The notes below the pieces were generated by a model. The model saw only the letters and a program-made list of their open reading frames with translations. It was not told where the DNA came from and ran no database searches. From contig JAEWIV010000509.1 of the NCBI GenBank assembly GCA_023386865.1, forward strand, positions 1 through 24,065: a DNA stretch of 24,065 nucleotides. Direction: 5' to 3'. This DNA is from Pseudomonadota bacterium (lineage in GTDB: Bacteria; Pseudomonadota; Alphaproteobacteria; Reyranellales; Reyranellaceae). The position numbers and the translations under genes are program-made. Positions 1 through 8,488 of this stretch are shown in pieces; position 1 is the first letter of the stretch, and each line of letters begins with the position of its first letter.

Positions 1-80
1 CCGGTCACCTTGTCGGCGCCGTCGGGACGAGGGGTGCGCTTGCCGATCCACTTGTTGTCCGGGTTGTCGGTCACGGTCAT
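1..80 (-). CDS. Molybdopterin-binding hydroxylase subunit, xanthine dehydrogenase family (N-terminal fragment)
   Basis: Only the first 26 codons lie in the window; the gene continues beyond position 1. The ATG is at 78-80 and a modest AGGA-type ribosome site lies upstream. The visible protein contains KWIGKRTPRPDGADKVTG. The pattern of a basic stretch followed by R-x-DG-x-DKVTG is the hallmark start of the large Mo-cofactor subunits of the xanthine dehydrogenase/aldehyde oxidase/CO dehydrogenase family, where it precedes the first a/b hammerhead domain. The substrate cannot be told from so little sequence. A xanthine dehydrogenase would fit the urate oxidase gene at the other end of the window, but that is inference. 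It reads the same way as the GNAT and fds genes, with an 89-bp gap that shows no clear promoter. Confidence 0.6.
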   Translation of the reverse strand, partial: MTVTDNPDNKWIGKRTPRPDGADKVT

Positions 81-169
81 GGCGTTCGGTCCTGTGTCTG
101 CGGGTGAACGAGGAAATTGGACCCGCAATCAGAACGGGTCGGGACGGCCAGATCAAGCGGGATGTCGTT

Positions 170-595
170 CTACAGTTTCTTCTTGAGAAAGAACTTCTTG
201 TGACCCTTCGGGTAATCTTCGAGCGTGCCGAACACTTGATATCCCCGGCGCTCGTAGAACGGCCGTGCCTGGAAGGAATGGGTGTCGAGCTGGACGGAAT
301 GGCATCCCCGCTCGCGCGCATAGGCCTCGGCGTGGTCCATGAGCCGGGTCGCCCAGCGCCTGCCGCGCACGGCCTCGTCGACCCACAGGTGGGAAATGTG
401 CAGCCAGCCGCCCCAGACGCTGCCCATCAGGCCGCCCATCACCTCGGCGCGGCCATTCTGCAGGTAGAAGTGCACGGCGTAGTAGGCCGACTCGCCCGTC
501 GCCCCGACATTGAAGAAATCGAGGTGGTCGCGCACGAACCGGGCGTGCGTTCCCGCCTGGTCGAAGACGATCGTCAGCTCATCTGCCGGCTTCAA
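170..595 (-). CDS. GNAT family N-acetyltransferase
   Basis: A 141-residue protein with the GNAT layout: a substrate-binding N-terminal half, a beta strand at residues 66-73 (LHISHLWV), the acetyl-CoA pyrophosphate loop at 77-84, a helix at 83-95, and the C-terminal FYERRGY motif at 113-119 that typifies the family. The start used here is a TTG at 593-595, because no ATG lies in frame near the beginning. An AAGGAGG sits about 18 bases upstream, rather far, so the start is uncertain. Its 5' end overlaps the end of fdsD by 17 bases, so it is probably translated as the last gene of the fds operon. The acetyl-CoA loop reads RGRRWA rather than the usual R/Q-x-x-G-x-G/A, with Arg in place of the central Gly. 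The substrate is unknown; the link to formate dehydrogenase may be only positional. Confidence 0.8.
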   Translation of the reverse strand: MKPADELTIVFDQAGTHARFVRDHLDFFNVGATGESAYYAVHFYLQNGRAEVMGGLMGSVWGGWLHISHLWVDEAVRGRRWATRLMDHAEAYARERGCHSVQLDTHSFQARPFYERRGYQVFGTLEDYPKGHKKFFLKKKL

Positions 596-827
596 GAGGA
601 GCCCCGCGTTTCGCCTCCTTCAGCCTGCCGATGGCCTCGCGGACAGGACCATCCAGGCCCGCGCCGCCGGCCCGCCAATGGGCGACGATGTTGGCCTTCA
701 TGCGCGGGTCCCAGAACTTCTCGAGGTGGTCGGCTATACCCGCCACCGGGTCGCCGTCGCGCTGGGGCACGAAGAACTTGCCGATCTGGTTGGCCATCAT
801 GACCAGCTTGTCGACGGTCGAGGACAT
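579..827 (-). CDS. fdsD: NAD-dependent formate dehydrogenase delta subunit FdsD
   Basis: A small 82-residue protein of the FdsD family, which accompanies soluble molybdenum NAD-dependent formate dehydrogenases and is thought to help assemble or stabilise the complex. Family marks are the N-terminal DKLVMMANQIGKFF stretch (residues 6-19) and the HLEKFWDPRM motif (34-43). It starts 3 bases after the fdsA stop codon, so it is tightly coupled to fdsA, and its 3' end overlaps the next gene. In most known clusters the order is fdsA-fdsC-fdsD, with fdsC (fdhD-like sulfurtransferase) in between; here fdsA runs straight into fdsD. Confidence 0.88.
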   Translation of the reverse strand: MSSTVDKLVMMANQIGKFFVPQRDGDPVAGIADHLEKFWDPRMKANIVAHWRAGGAGLDGPVREAIGRLKEAKRGAPLEAGR

Positions 828-830
828 CGC

Positions 831-3671
831 CTACTCCGCCGCTACCCTGGCGATGCGCCGGCTGTGCTCGGCCTGCTCGGCGTATTCGCGCTGCCAGTCG
901 CTCGGCCCGTTCGACGGCGAGACCTGCACCGCCGTGACCTTGTACTCGGGACAGTTGGTAGCCCAGTCGGAGAAGTCGGTCGTCACCACGTTGGCCTGCG
1001 TCTCGGGGTGATGGAAGGTGGTATAGACCACGCCCGGCGCCACCCGATCGGTGATCCTGGCGCGCAAGGTCGTGCCGCCCGCCCGGCTGTCGAGCTTCAC
1101 CCAGTCGCCGTTCCGCACGCCGCGCTCTTCGGCATCGTGCGGATGGATCTCCAGCACGTCCTCCTCGTGCCATATCACGTTGTCGGTGCGCCGCGTCTGC
1201 GCTCCGACATTGTACTGGCTGAGGATCCGCCCGGTGGTCAGCAGAAGCGGGAAGCGTGGGCCGACCTTCTCGTCAGTAGCCACGTACTCCGTGATCATGA
1301 AGTTGCCCTTGCCGCGGGCGAACCCGCCGATGTGCATGACCGGCGTGCCCAACGGGGCCTTCTCGTTGCACGGCCACTGGACCGAGCCGACCTTGTCCAG
1401 AAGGTCGAACGAGACGCCGGCGAAGGTCGGCGTCAGACGGGCGATCTCGTCCATGATCTCGGAGGGGTGGCTGTAGGGCATCTCGAAGCCCATCGCCTTG
1501 GCGATGGCGAGCGTGATCTCCCAGTCGGCCAGGCCGTTCTTGGGCGTCATGACCTTGCGCACGCGATTGATGCGGCGCTCGGCGTTGGTGAAGGTCCCGT
1601 CCTTCTCCAGGAAGGTCGAGCCGGGCAGGAAGATGTGGGCGTAGTTCGCGGTCTCGTTCAGGAACAGGTCCTGGACGACGACGCATTCCATCGCCGCAAG
1701 CGCGGCCTGCACGTGCTTGGTATTCGGATCGGACTGCAGGATATCCTCGCCCTGCACGTAGATGCCCTTGAAGGTGCCGTCGATCGCGGCATCGAACATG
1801 TTGGGGATGCGCAAGCCGGGCTCGGCATCGAGCGGGCGGCCCCACAGCTTCTCGAACATGGTGCGGGTGGCGTCGTCGGAGATGTGGCGATAGCCCGAGA
1901 GCTCATGCGGGAACGAACCCATGTCGCACGAGCCCTGGACGTTGTTCTGGCCGCGCAGCGGGTTCACGCCCACCCCCTCGCGGCCGAGATTGCCGGTCGC
2001 CATGGCGAGGTTGGCCAGCGCCATCACCGCCGTCGTCCCTTGGCTGTGCTCGGTGACGCCGAGCCCGTAATAGATCGCGCTGTTCCCGCCCGAAGCATAA
2101 AGCCGCGCGGCGCCGCGGATCGCCTCGGCCGATACGCCGGTCAGCAGGCCGACATTCTCGGGGCTGTTCTGCGGCTCCGACACGAAGGAGGCCCAGTGCT
2201 CGAAGGCGCTGAGGTCGCAATAGTCGCGGACGAACTTCTCGTTCACCAGGCCTCCGGTGACGATGACATGGGCGATGGCGTTCAGGATCGCGGCGTTGGT
2301 GCCCGGACGCAGCGGCAGGTGGTACTGGGCCTCGACGTGCGGCGTGCGCACCAGGTCGATGCGGCGCGGATCGATGACGATCAGCTTGGCGCCCTGGCGC
2401 AGTCGCTTCTTCATGCGCGAGGCGAACACCGGATGGGCATCGGTCGGATTGGCGCCGATGATCAGCACGACGTCGGTATGCTCGACCGAATCGAAGTCCT
2501 GCGTGCCGGCCGAGGTGCCGAAGGCTGTCCGCAGGCCATAGCCGGTCGGCGAATGGCAGACGCGGGCGCAGGTATCGACGTTGTTGTTGCCGAAACCGCC
2601 GCGCACCAGCTTCTGCACCAGGTACGTCTCCTCGTTGGTGCAACGCGACGAGGTGATGCCGCCGATCGCCAGCCGGCCATACTTCGCCTGCAGGCGCTTG
2701 AACTCGGACGCGACGCGGTCGATCGCGACGTCCCAGGTCACTTCGCGCCACGGCTGGTCGATGGTCTCGCGAATCATCGGCTTCAGGATGCGCTCGCGAT
2801 GGTTGGCATAGCCCCAGGCGAACCGGCCTTTGACGCAGGAATGCCCGCGATTGGCCTTGCCGTCCTTGTAGGGGACCATGCGCACAAGCTCCTCGCCGCG
2901 CATCTCGGCCTTGAAGCTGCAGCCGACGCCGCAATAGGCGCAGGTCGTCACCACCGAATGCTCGGGCGTGCCGATCTCGATGACGCTCTTTTCCGACAGC
3001 GTGGCCGTGGGGCAGGCCTGCACGCAGGCGCCGCACGATACGCACTCCGACTCGACGAACGGCTCGGCCATGCCGGCCGACACCTTGGAATCGAAGCCGC
3101 GGCCCTGGATCGTCAGCGCGAAGGTGCCCTGCACCTCCTCGCAGGCGCGCACGCAGCGCGAGCAGACGATGCACTTGGACGGATCGAAGGTGAAATACGG
3201 GTTCGATTCGTCCTTTTCCTGCTTGGTGTGGTTCTCGCCGTCGTACCCGTAGCGCACGTCGCGCAGGCCGACGGCACCGGCCATGTCCTGCAGTTCGCAG
3301 TCGCCGTTGGCGGCGCAGGTCAGGCAGTCGAGCGGATGGTCGGAGATGTAGAGCTCCATCACGCCCTTGCGGATCTGCTTCAGCCGCTCGGTCTGGGTCG
3401 ACACGACCATGTTGGCTGCGACCGGGGTCGTGCACGAGGCAGGCGTGCCGGGGCGACCCTGGATCTCGACCAGGCAGAGCCGACAGGAGCCGAAGGCATC
3501 GACGGAATCCGTCGCACAGAGCTTGGGCACCTGAGTCCCGATGTCCATGGCCGCGCGCATGATCGAGGTGCCGGCGGGGACGGTGACGGCCTGCCCGTCG
3601 ATGGTGAGCGTCACCATCTCCGACGACTTGCTGGCCGGCGTGCCGTAATCGGTCTCGTGAACGAGAGACAT
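831..3671 (-). CDS. fdsA: NAD-dependent formate dehydrogenase alpha subunit FdsA (Mo/W-bis-MGD catalytic subunit)
   Basis: Catalytic subunit (946 residues, normal for FdsA) that oxidises formate to CO2 and passes electrons to FdsB/FdsG and NAD+. The N-terminal NuoG-like region carries a [2Fe-2S] set (Cys52, 63, 66, 80), a His/Cys set (His112, Cys116, 119, 125), and two ferredoxin-type [4Fe-4S] sets (Cys167/170/173/177 and Cys210/213/216/220). The catalytic part opens with a further [4Fe-4S] set (CAYCGVGC from Cys244, closing at Cys279). It has the molybdenum ligand Cys372 followed by His373 in RVCHSPTGYG, so this is the cysteine form with no selenocysteine. The C-terminal region is the molybdopterin dinucleotide-binding barrel. 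The ATG at 3669-3671 lies 9 bases after the fdsB stop. There is no Tat signal, so it is cytoplasmic. Confidence 0.96.
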   Translation of the reverse strand: MSLVHETDYGTPASKSSEMVTLTIDGQAVTVPAGTSIMRAAMDIGTQVPKLCATDSVDAFGSCRLCLVEIQGRPGTPASCTTPVAANMVVSTQTERLKQIRKGVMELYISDHPLDCLTCAANGDCELQDMAGAVGLRDVRYGYDGENHTKQEKDESNPYFTFDPSKCIVCSRCVRACEEVQGTFALTIQGRGFDSKVSAGMAEPFVESECVSCGACVQACPTATLSEKSVIEIGTPEHSVVTTCAYCGVGCSFKAEMRGEELVRMVPYKDGKANRGHSCVKGRFAWGYANHRERILKPMIRETIDQPWREVTWDVAIDRVASEFKRLQAKYGRLAIGGITSSRCTNEETYLVQKLVRGGFGNNNVDTCARVCHSPTGYGLRTAFGTSAGTQDFDSVEHTDVVLIIGANPTDAHPVFASRMKKRLRQGAKLIVIDPRRIDLVRTPHVEAQYHLPLRPGTNAAILNAIAHVIVTGGLVNEKFVRDYCDLSAFEHWASFVSEPQNSPENVGLLTGVSAEAIRGAARLYASGGNSAIYYGLGVTEHSQGTTAVMALANLAMATGNLGREGVGVNPLRGQNNVQGSCDMGSFPHELSGYRHISDDATRTMFEKLWGRPLDAEPGLRIPNMFDAAIDGTFKGIYVQGEDILQSDPNTKHVQAALAAMECVVVQDLFLNETANYAHIFLPGSTFLEKDGTFTNAERRINRVRKVMTPKNGLADWEITLAIAKAMGFEMPYSHPSEIMDEIARLTPTFAGVSFDLLDKVGSVQWPCNEKAPLGTPVMHIGGFARGKGNFMITEYVATDEKVGPRFPLLLTTGRILSQYNVGAQTRRTDNVIWHEEDVLEIHPHDAEERGVRNGDWVKLDSRAGGTTLRARITDRVAPGVVYTTFHHPETQANVVTTDFSDWATNCPEYKVTAVQVSPSNGPSDWQREYAEQAEHSRRIARVAAE

Positions 3672-3680
3672 GGCCTGCTC

Positions 3681-5215
<1,535 letters not shown>

Positions 5216-5219
<4 letters not shown>

Positions 5220-5680
5220 CGGCCGACCTCGCGCGCGACGTCGTCGATCGAACCGGCGGTCAGTCTCCCGATCGGCTCGCCGTCCAGCATGGCCGAAGGC
5301 CCGGAGGCGCAGAGGCCCAGGCAGTACGTCGCCTCGATCGTGAGACGCCCGTCCGGCGTGGTGCCGCCCCATTCGACGCCGAAGCGATCGAGGAACTGCC
5401 TCGCCACGCGCTCGCCATCGACCGACTGGCAAGCCTCTGCGCGACAGAGCTTCAGGACATGGCGGCCCGACGGCTTGTCGCGAAAGTCATGATAGAATGA
5501 AACGACGCCGTGAACTTCCGCGCGGGTGAGATTGAGTGCGTGGGCGATGACCGGCACCGCCGGCGCCGGTACGTGCCCGAACGCCGCTTGGATATCGTGA
5601 AGGATAGGCAGCAACGCGCCCTCGCGACCGGCGTGGCGGCGGATGATGTCGTTGGCCTGCGCTTCGTTCCACGCGGGCAT
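5216..5680 (-). CDS. fdsG: NAD-dependent formate dehydrogenase gamma subunit FdsG (NuoE-like)
   Basis: A 154-residue thioredoxin-like [2Fe-2S] protein, first gene of the operon. The cluster ligands are Cys79, Cys84, Cys120 and Cys124 (LCRAEAC and YCLGLC), as in NuoE. It forms the diaphorase unit with FdsB. The ATG at 5678-5680 is preceded at eight bases by GGAG, a good ribosome site. A GTG at 5717-5719 would add 13 residues but has a weaker upstream sequence, so it is the second choice. The gene is read after an AT-rich gap (5681-5872) that separates it from the LysR gene on the same strand. Confidence 0.94.
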
Positions 5681-5774
5681 GCTGAACGCTCCAAGTGACT
5701 GCCGGCCGGACTTGGCCACGCCCTGCTATTGGGCCGTGATCAGGCGGCACGCAATAAAGCTAACACGTGCTGCA

Positions 5775-5796
5775 ATAGAACAAATCTATCGATTTG
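5775..5796. promoter_or_regulatory. Candidate LysR-type operator upstream of fdsG
   Basis: ATAGA-N5-TCTAT (5775-5789) is a perfect dyad containing ATAG-N7-CTAT with a T-N11-A core, the standard form of a LysR-family recognition box. A second dyad, CAAATC-TATC-GATTTG (5781-5796), overlaps it. It lies about 95 bases before the fdsG start, in the most AT-rich part of this high-GC region, and the regulator gene is adjacent. The match is visible; binding by the neighbouring LysR protein is inference. Confidence 0.5.
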
Positions 5797-5839
5797 GTCG
5801 CTTATCGCCAAAATTCCCGATGATGACTATCTATATGTT

Positions 5840-5856
5840 GTAGCGGGAAAGGCTAC
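5840..5856. other. Short inverted repeat after the LysR gene
   Basis: GTAGC-N7-GCTAC (5840-5844 and 5852-5856) lies 17 bases past the stop codon of the LysR gene, in the gap before fdsG. The stem is only 5 bp with no U tract, so as a terminator it would be weak. It might instead be a second half of the LysR operator region. Confidence 0.25.
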
Positions 5857-5872
5857 GATACCCGTAATAGTT

Positions 5873-6763
5873 TCAAGTCAGGCTTGAAGCGAGATGGGTT
5901 GCCTCTGCAACGAGCGCCGAAACCAAAGGTGTCATGGGTTCGCGCGGGGGCACGACCAATCCGATCTGATGGACGGCATCGGGCTCGACGATCGGGATCG
6001 ACCGCAGGCGCTCGGTGAGACCGAGCGTATTGGCCAGCTTCTCGGGCATGACGCTGGCCCAGCGGCCGGTGCGCACATGCGAGAACAGCACGATCATGGA
6101 ATTGGATTCGAGCGTCGGCTCGGGCCGGCCGCCGGCGGCGTGCAGCAGGCTGTCGATGATGCGACGGTTCTGCATGTCCGGCGTCAGCAGACAGAGCGGT
6201 ATGCGTCCGACCTCCGCCCAGGTGACCTGGTCGCGCTCGCCGAGCGGGCTGTCGGCCGAGGTCAGCAGGCGATACTGCTCGAGATAGAGCGGCACGGCGC
6301 GCATGCGGCCCAGCGGCTCGTTGTCGATATAGGTCAGGCCGGCATCGACCTCGAGGTTCTCGAGCATCGACAGCACATCCGTCGATGTCCTCGACAGGAT
6401 CGTGAACTTCACGTTGGGATGCTTCGCTCGATAGGGCGTGGTCAGTGCGGAGACCATGGCGAGCGCCGTCGGAATGGCCGCGATCTTCAGGTGACCGCTC
6501 AACCCCTGCTTGAGCGTACGCAACTCTTGCCGCATCGCCCGCGTATCGGCCACGATCGTCCGCGCCCAGTCGAGCACACGTTCGCCCTCGGCCGTGAACC
6601 CCAGGAAACGTGAGGTGCGCTGCACGAGCATAACGCCGAGCGTGTCTTCAAGTTGCTTGATGCCTGCGGAAAACGTCGGCTGGGTCACGCCGCACTGTTC
6701 AGCTGCCTTGCCGAAATTCTTTTCCCGCGCCAGCGCGATGAGAAATTCCAGCTTGTCGATCAT
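5873..6763 (-). CDS. LysR family transcriptional regulator, FdsR-like
   Basis: A 296-residue LysR regulator. The N-terminal winged helix-turn-helix (about 1-60) contains NFGKAAEQCGVTQPTFSAGIKQ-type residues, followed by the linker helix and a periplasmic-binding-protein-like effector domain (about 88-290). The sequence strongly resembles the LysR proteins that precede fds operons in many proteobacteria, with conserved stretches such as HLKIAAIPTALAMVSALTTP and LCLLTPDMQNRRIIDSLL, so control of fdsGBAD by formate or a related acid is likely. It is upstream of and on the same strand as fdsG, and divergent from tctC with a 90-bp gap, so it could control both operons. The ATG is at 6761-6763. Assignment to the family is from memory of such proteins, not a search. 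Confidence 0.88.
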   Translation of the reverse strand: MIDKLEFLIALAREKNFGKAAEQCGVTQPTFSAGIKQLEDTLGVMLVQRTSRFLGFTAEGERVLDWARTIVADTRAMRQELRTLKQGLSGHLKIAAIPTALAMVSALTTPYRAKHPNVKFTILSRTSTDVLSMLENLEVDAGLTYIDNEPLGRMRAVPLYLEQYRLLTSADSPLGERDQVTWAEVGRIPLCLLTPDMQNRRIIDSLLHAAGGRPEPTLESNSMIVLFSHVRTGRWASVMPEKLANTLGLTERLRSIPIVEPDAVHQIGLVVPPREPMTPLVSALVAEATHLASSLT

Positions 6764-6853
6764 TGGTTCGTCAGTGCTCGACCCGACATCGGGATCACTG
6801 TAGAATTTTTTGCAGAACTAGCACAAAAAAGTGCTTCGGGAGGAACTACTGAC
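6764..6853. promoter_or_regulatory. Divergent control region between the LysR gene and tctC
   Basis: A 90-bp gap, AT-richer than its surroundings, between two divergent starts. It holds an interrupted inverted repeat, CAGTG (6772-6776), CCCGA (6782-6786), TCGGG (6789-6793), CACTG (6796-6800), and a second dyad AGCAC-A6-GTGCT (6820-6835). The tctC ribosome site GGGAGG is at 6838-6843. LysR regulators usually bind in such divergent gaps; no confident -35/-10 pair was identified. Confidence 0.45.
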
Positions 6854-7864
6854 ATGACCCACACGCTTCGTAGGCGAGCGCTTGCTGTCGCCCTGACCGC
6901 AGCCGCCGTTGGCCTGCATATCACACCGGCAAGCGCCTGGGAGCCGACGCGCAACGTCGAATTCATCGTGCCCGCGGGCACCGGCGGCGGGGCCGACCAG
7001 ATGGCCCGCATGATCCAGGGCATCATCACCAAGCATAACCTGATGAAGCAGAGCATGGTGGTGGTGAACAAGGCCGGGGGCGCCGGCGGCGAAGGCTTCC
7101 TCGACATCAAGAATTCGAAAGGCAACGGCAACAAGCTCGTCATCACGCTGTCGAACCTGTTCACGACGCCGCTGGCGACCGGCATCCCCTTCTCCTGGAA
7201 GGACATGACGCCGGTGGCGATGCTGGCGCTCGACGAGTTCGTGCTGTGGGTCAATGCCGACTCCCCCTACAAGACGGTCGCCGAGCTGGTGGCCGCCATG
7301 AAGGCGGCACCCGTCGGCCAGTTCAAGATGGGCGGCACCGGCTCCAAGCAGGAAGACCAGATCATCACCGTCGCCCTCGAGAAGGCGACCGGCACCAAGA
7401 TCACCTATGTGCCGTACAAGGGCGGCGGAGAGGTCGCTGTCCAGCTCGTCGGCAAGCACGTCGACATGACGGTCAACAACCCGATCGAGGCGGTGGCGCA
7501 GTGGCGCGCCGGCAAGGTCCGACCGCTCTGCGTGTTCGACAGCAAGCCGCTGACCGGCAAGGAGAAGATCGCAGGCGATCTCTCATGGTCGAGCATCCCG
7601 ACCTGCAAGAGCCAGGGCCTCGACATCGAGTACCTGATGCTGCGCGGCGTCTTCATGCCGGCCAACGCTCCGAAGGACGCGGTCGACTACTACGTCGAGC
7701 TGTTCAAGAAGGTGCGCGCCACGCCGGAATGGGCCCAGCTCATGGCCGACGGTGCCTTCAATCAATCCTTCATGACGGGGGGCGACTACGCCAAGTGGGT
7801 CGAGGCCGAGGAGAAGCGCCATCGTGACTTGATGAAGGAAGCGGGCTTCCTCGCCACCAATTGA
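6854..7864 (+). CDS. tctC: Tripartite tricarboxylate transporter substrate-binding protein (TctC/Bug family)
   Basis: A 336-residue periplasmic solute receptor. Residues 1-28 form a Sec signal peptide (basic start, hydrophobic core, ASA before Trp29). The mature part has Bug-family marks: VEFIVPAGTGGGADQMAR near the start, the VVVNKAGGAGGEG loop, and ITYVPYKGGGEVAVQLVGKHVDM in the second lobe. It captures a carboxylate and hands it to TctA/TctB; the substrate is not readable from sequence. The ATG at 6854 was chosen because it starts the signal peptide and follows GGGAGG by 10 bases. It is the first gene of tctCBA. Because the neighbours handle oxalate and formate, a small carboxylate is a reasonable guess, not a conclusion. 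Confidence 0.92.
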   Translation: MTHTLRRRALAVALTAAAVGLHITPASAWEPTRNVEFIVPAGTGGGADQMARMIQGIITKHNLMKQSMVVVNKAGGAGGEGFLDIKNSKGNGNKLVITLSNLFTTPLATGIPFSWKDMTPVAMLALDEFVLWVNADSPYKTVAELVAAMKAAPVGQFKMGGTGSKQEDQIITVALEKATGTKITYVPYKGGGEVAVQLVGKHVDMTVNNPIEAVAQWRAGKVRPLCVFDSKPLTGKEKIAGDLSWSSIPTCKSQGLDIEYLMLRGVFMPANAPKDAVDYYVELFKKVRATPEWAQLMADGAFNQSFMTGGDYAKWVEAEEKRHRDLMKEAGFLATN

Positions 7865-7886
7865 TCACTGAATTCACAGTCCATCC

Positions 7887-7940
7887 GTGCCGGGAGCGGC
7901 GCGACGCTCCCGGCATTCTTATGCCCGGCTCGTGCGGGCA
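7887..7940 (+). other. Two intercistronic hairpins between tctC and tctB
   Basis: The first hairpin has an 11-bp stem, TGCCGGGAGCG (7888-7898) with CGCTCCCGGCA (7905-7915), a 6-base loop, and ATTCTT after it. The second has a 6-bp stem, TGCCCG (7922-7927) with CGGGCA (7935-7940). Such structures after a binding-protein gene commonly give partial termination or protect the upstream mRNA, so that more receptor than membrane protein is made. Confidence 0.6.
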
Positions 7941-7953
7941 ATAGAGGCCATTC

Positions 7954-8457
7954 ATGTCCGATTCCCCGGATGACCCGGCTGCCGCCGGGCCCCGCCAGCA
8001 CCATGTCGAAATGGGCGTCGCCGCGGTCGTGGCGGTGCTGGGCATCATCGCCGTCATCGGCAGCCTGCAGGTCGGCACCGGCTGGGGCGCCGAAGGGCCG
8101 AAATCCGGATTCTTCCCCTTCTGGATCGGGCTGATCGTGATCGGCGCCAGCGTCTACAACCTGATGCGGGCCTACACCCACGGCAGCCGCAAACTGTTCG
8201 CGAGCTGGATACAGATCGCCCAGGTCCTGAAGGTGGTCCTGCCGCTCACCATCTACGTCGGCGCGATCCCGTGGCTCGGCATCTACGTCGCTTCGGCATT
8301 GCTGATCGCGGGCTTCATGCGCTGGATAGGCCATTACCGCTGGCCGCTCATCCTGGCCATCGCCGTGGGCCTGCCGGTCATCACCTACGTAACGTTCGAG
8401 ATGTGGTTCCTCGTGCCGCTGCCCAAAGGGCCGCTCGAGGACCTGCTCGGCCTCTGA
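7954..8457 (+). CDS. tctB: Tripartite tricarboxylate transporter small membrane subunit TctB
   Basis: A 167-residue hydrophobic protein with about four membrane segments (near residues 20-40, 50-72, 88-110 and 125-150). It has the TctB pattern of a GPKSGFFPFWIGLIVIGASVYNL segment after the first helix. It is the small, poorly conserved membrane partner of TctA. The short, polar, proline- and acid-rich N-terminal tail (MSDSPDDP) precedes helix 1. It lies between tctC and tctA, with 89 bases before it (holding the two hairpins) and 31 bases to tctA. Confidence 0.88.
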   Translation: MSDSPDDPAAAGPRQHHVEMGVAAVVAVLGIIAVIGSLQVGTGWGAEGPKSGFFPFWIGLIVIGASVYNLMRAYTHGSRKLFASWIQIAQVLKVVLPLTIYVGAIPWLGIYVASALLIAGFMRWIGHYRWPLILAIAVGLPVITYVTFEMWFLVPLPKGPLEDLLGL

Positions 8458-8488
8458 CGCCGGGCAAGCAGAAAGGGATCGGCGAACA

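Noticed and set aside
2556..2558. Selenocysteine in FdsA
   Set aside because: The Mo-ligand codon encodes Cys372; there is no in-frame TGA.
5681..5719. GTG start at 5717-5719 for fdsG
   Set aside because: The ATG at 5678-5680 has GGAG at good spacing and gives a normal-length protein; the GTG has weaker support.
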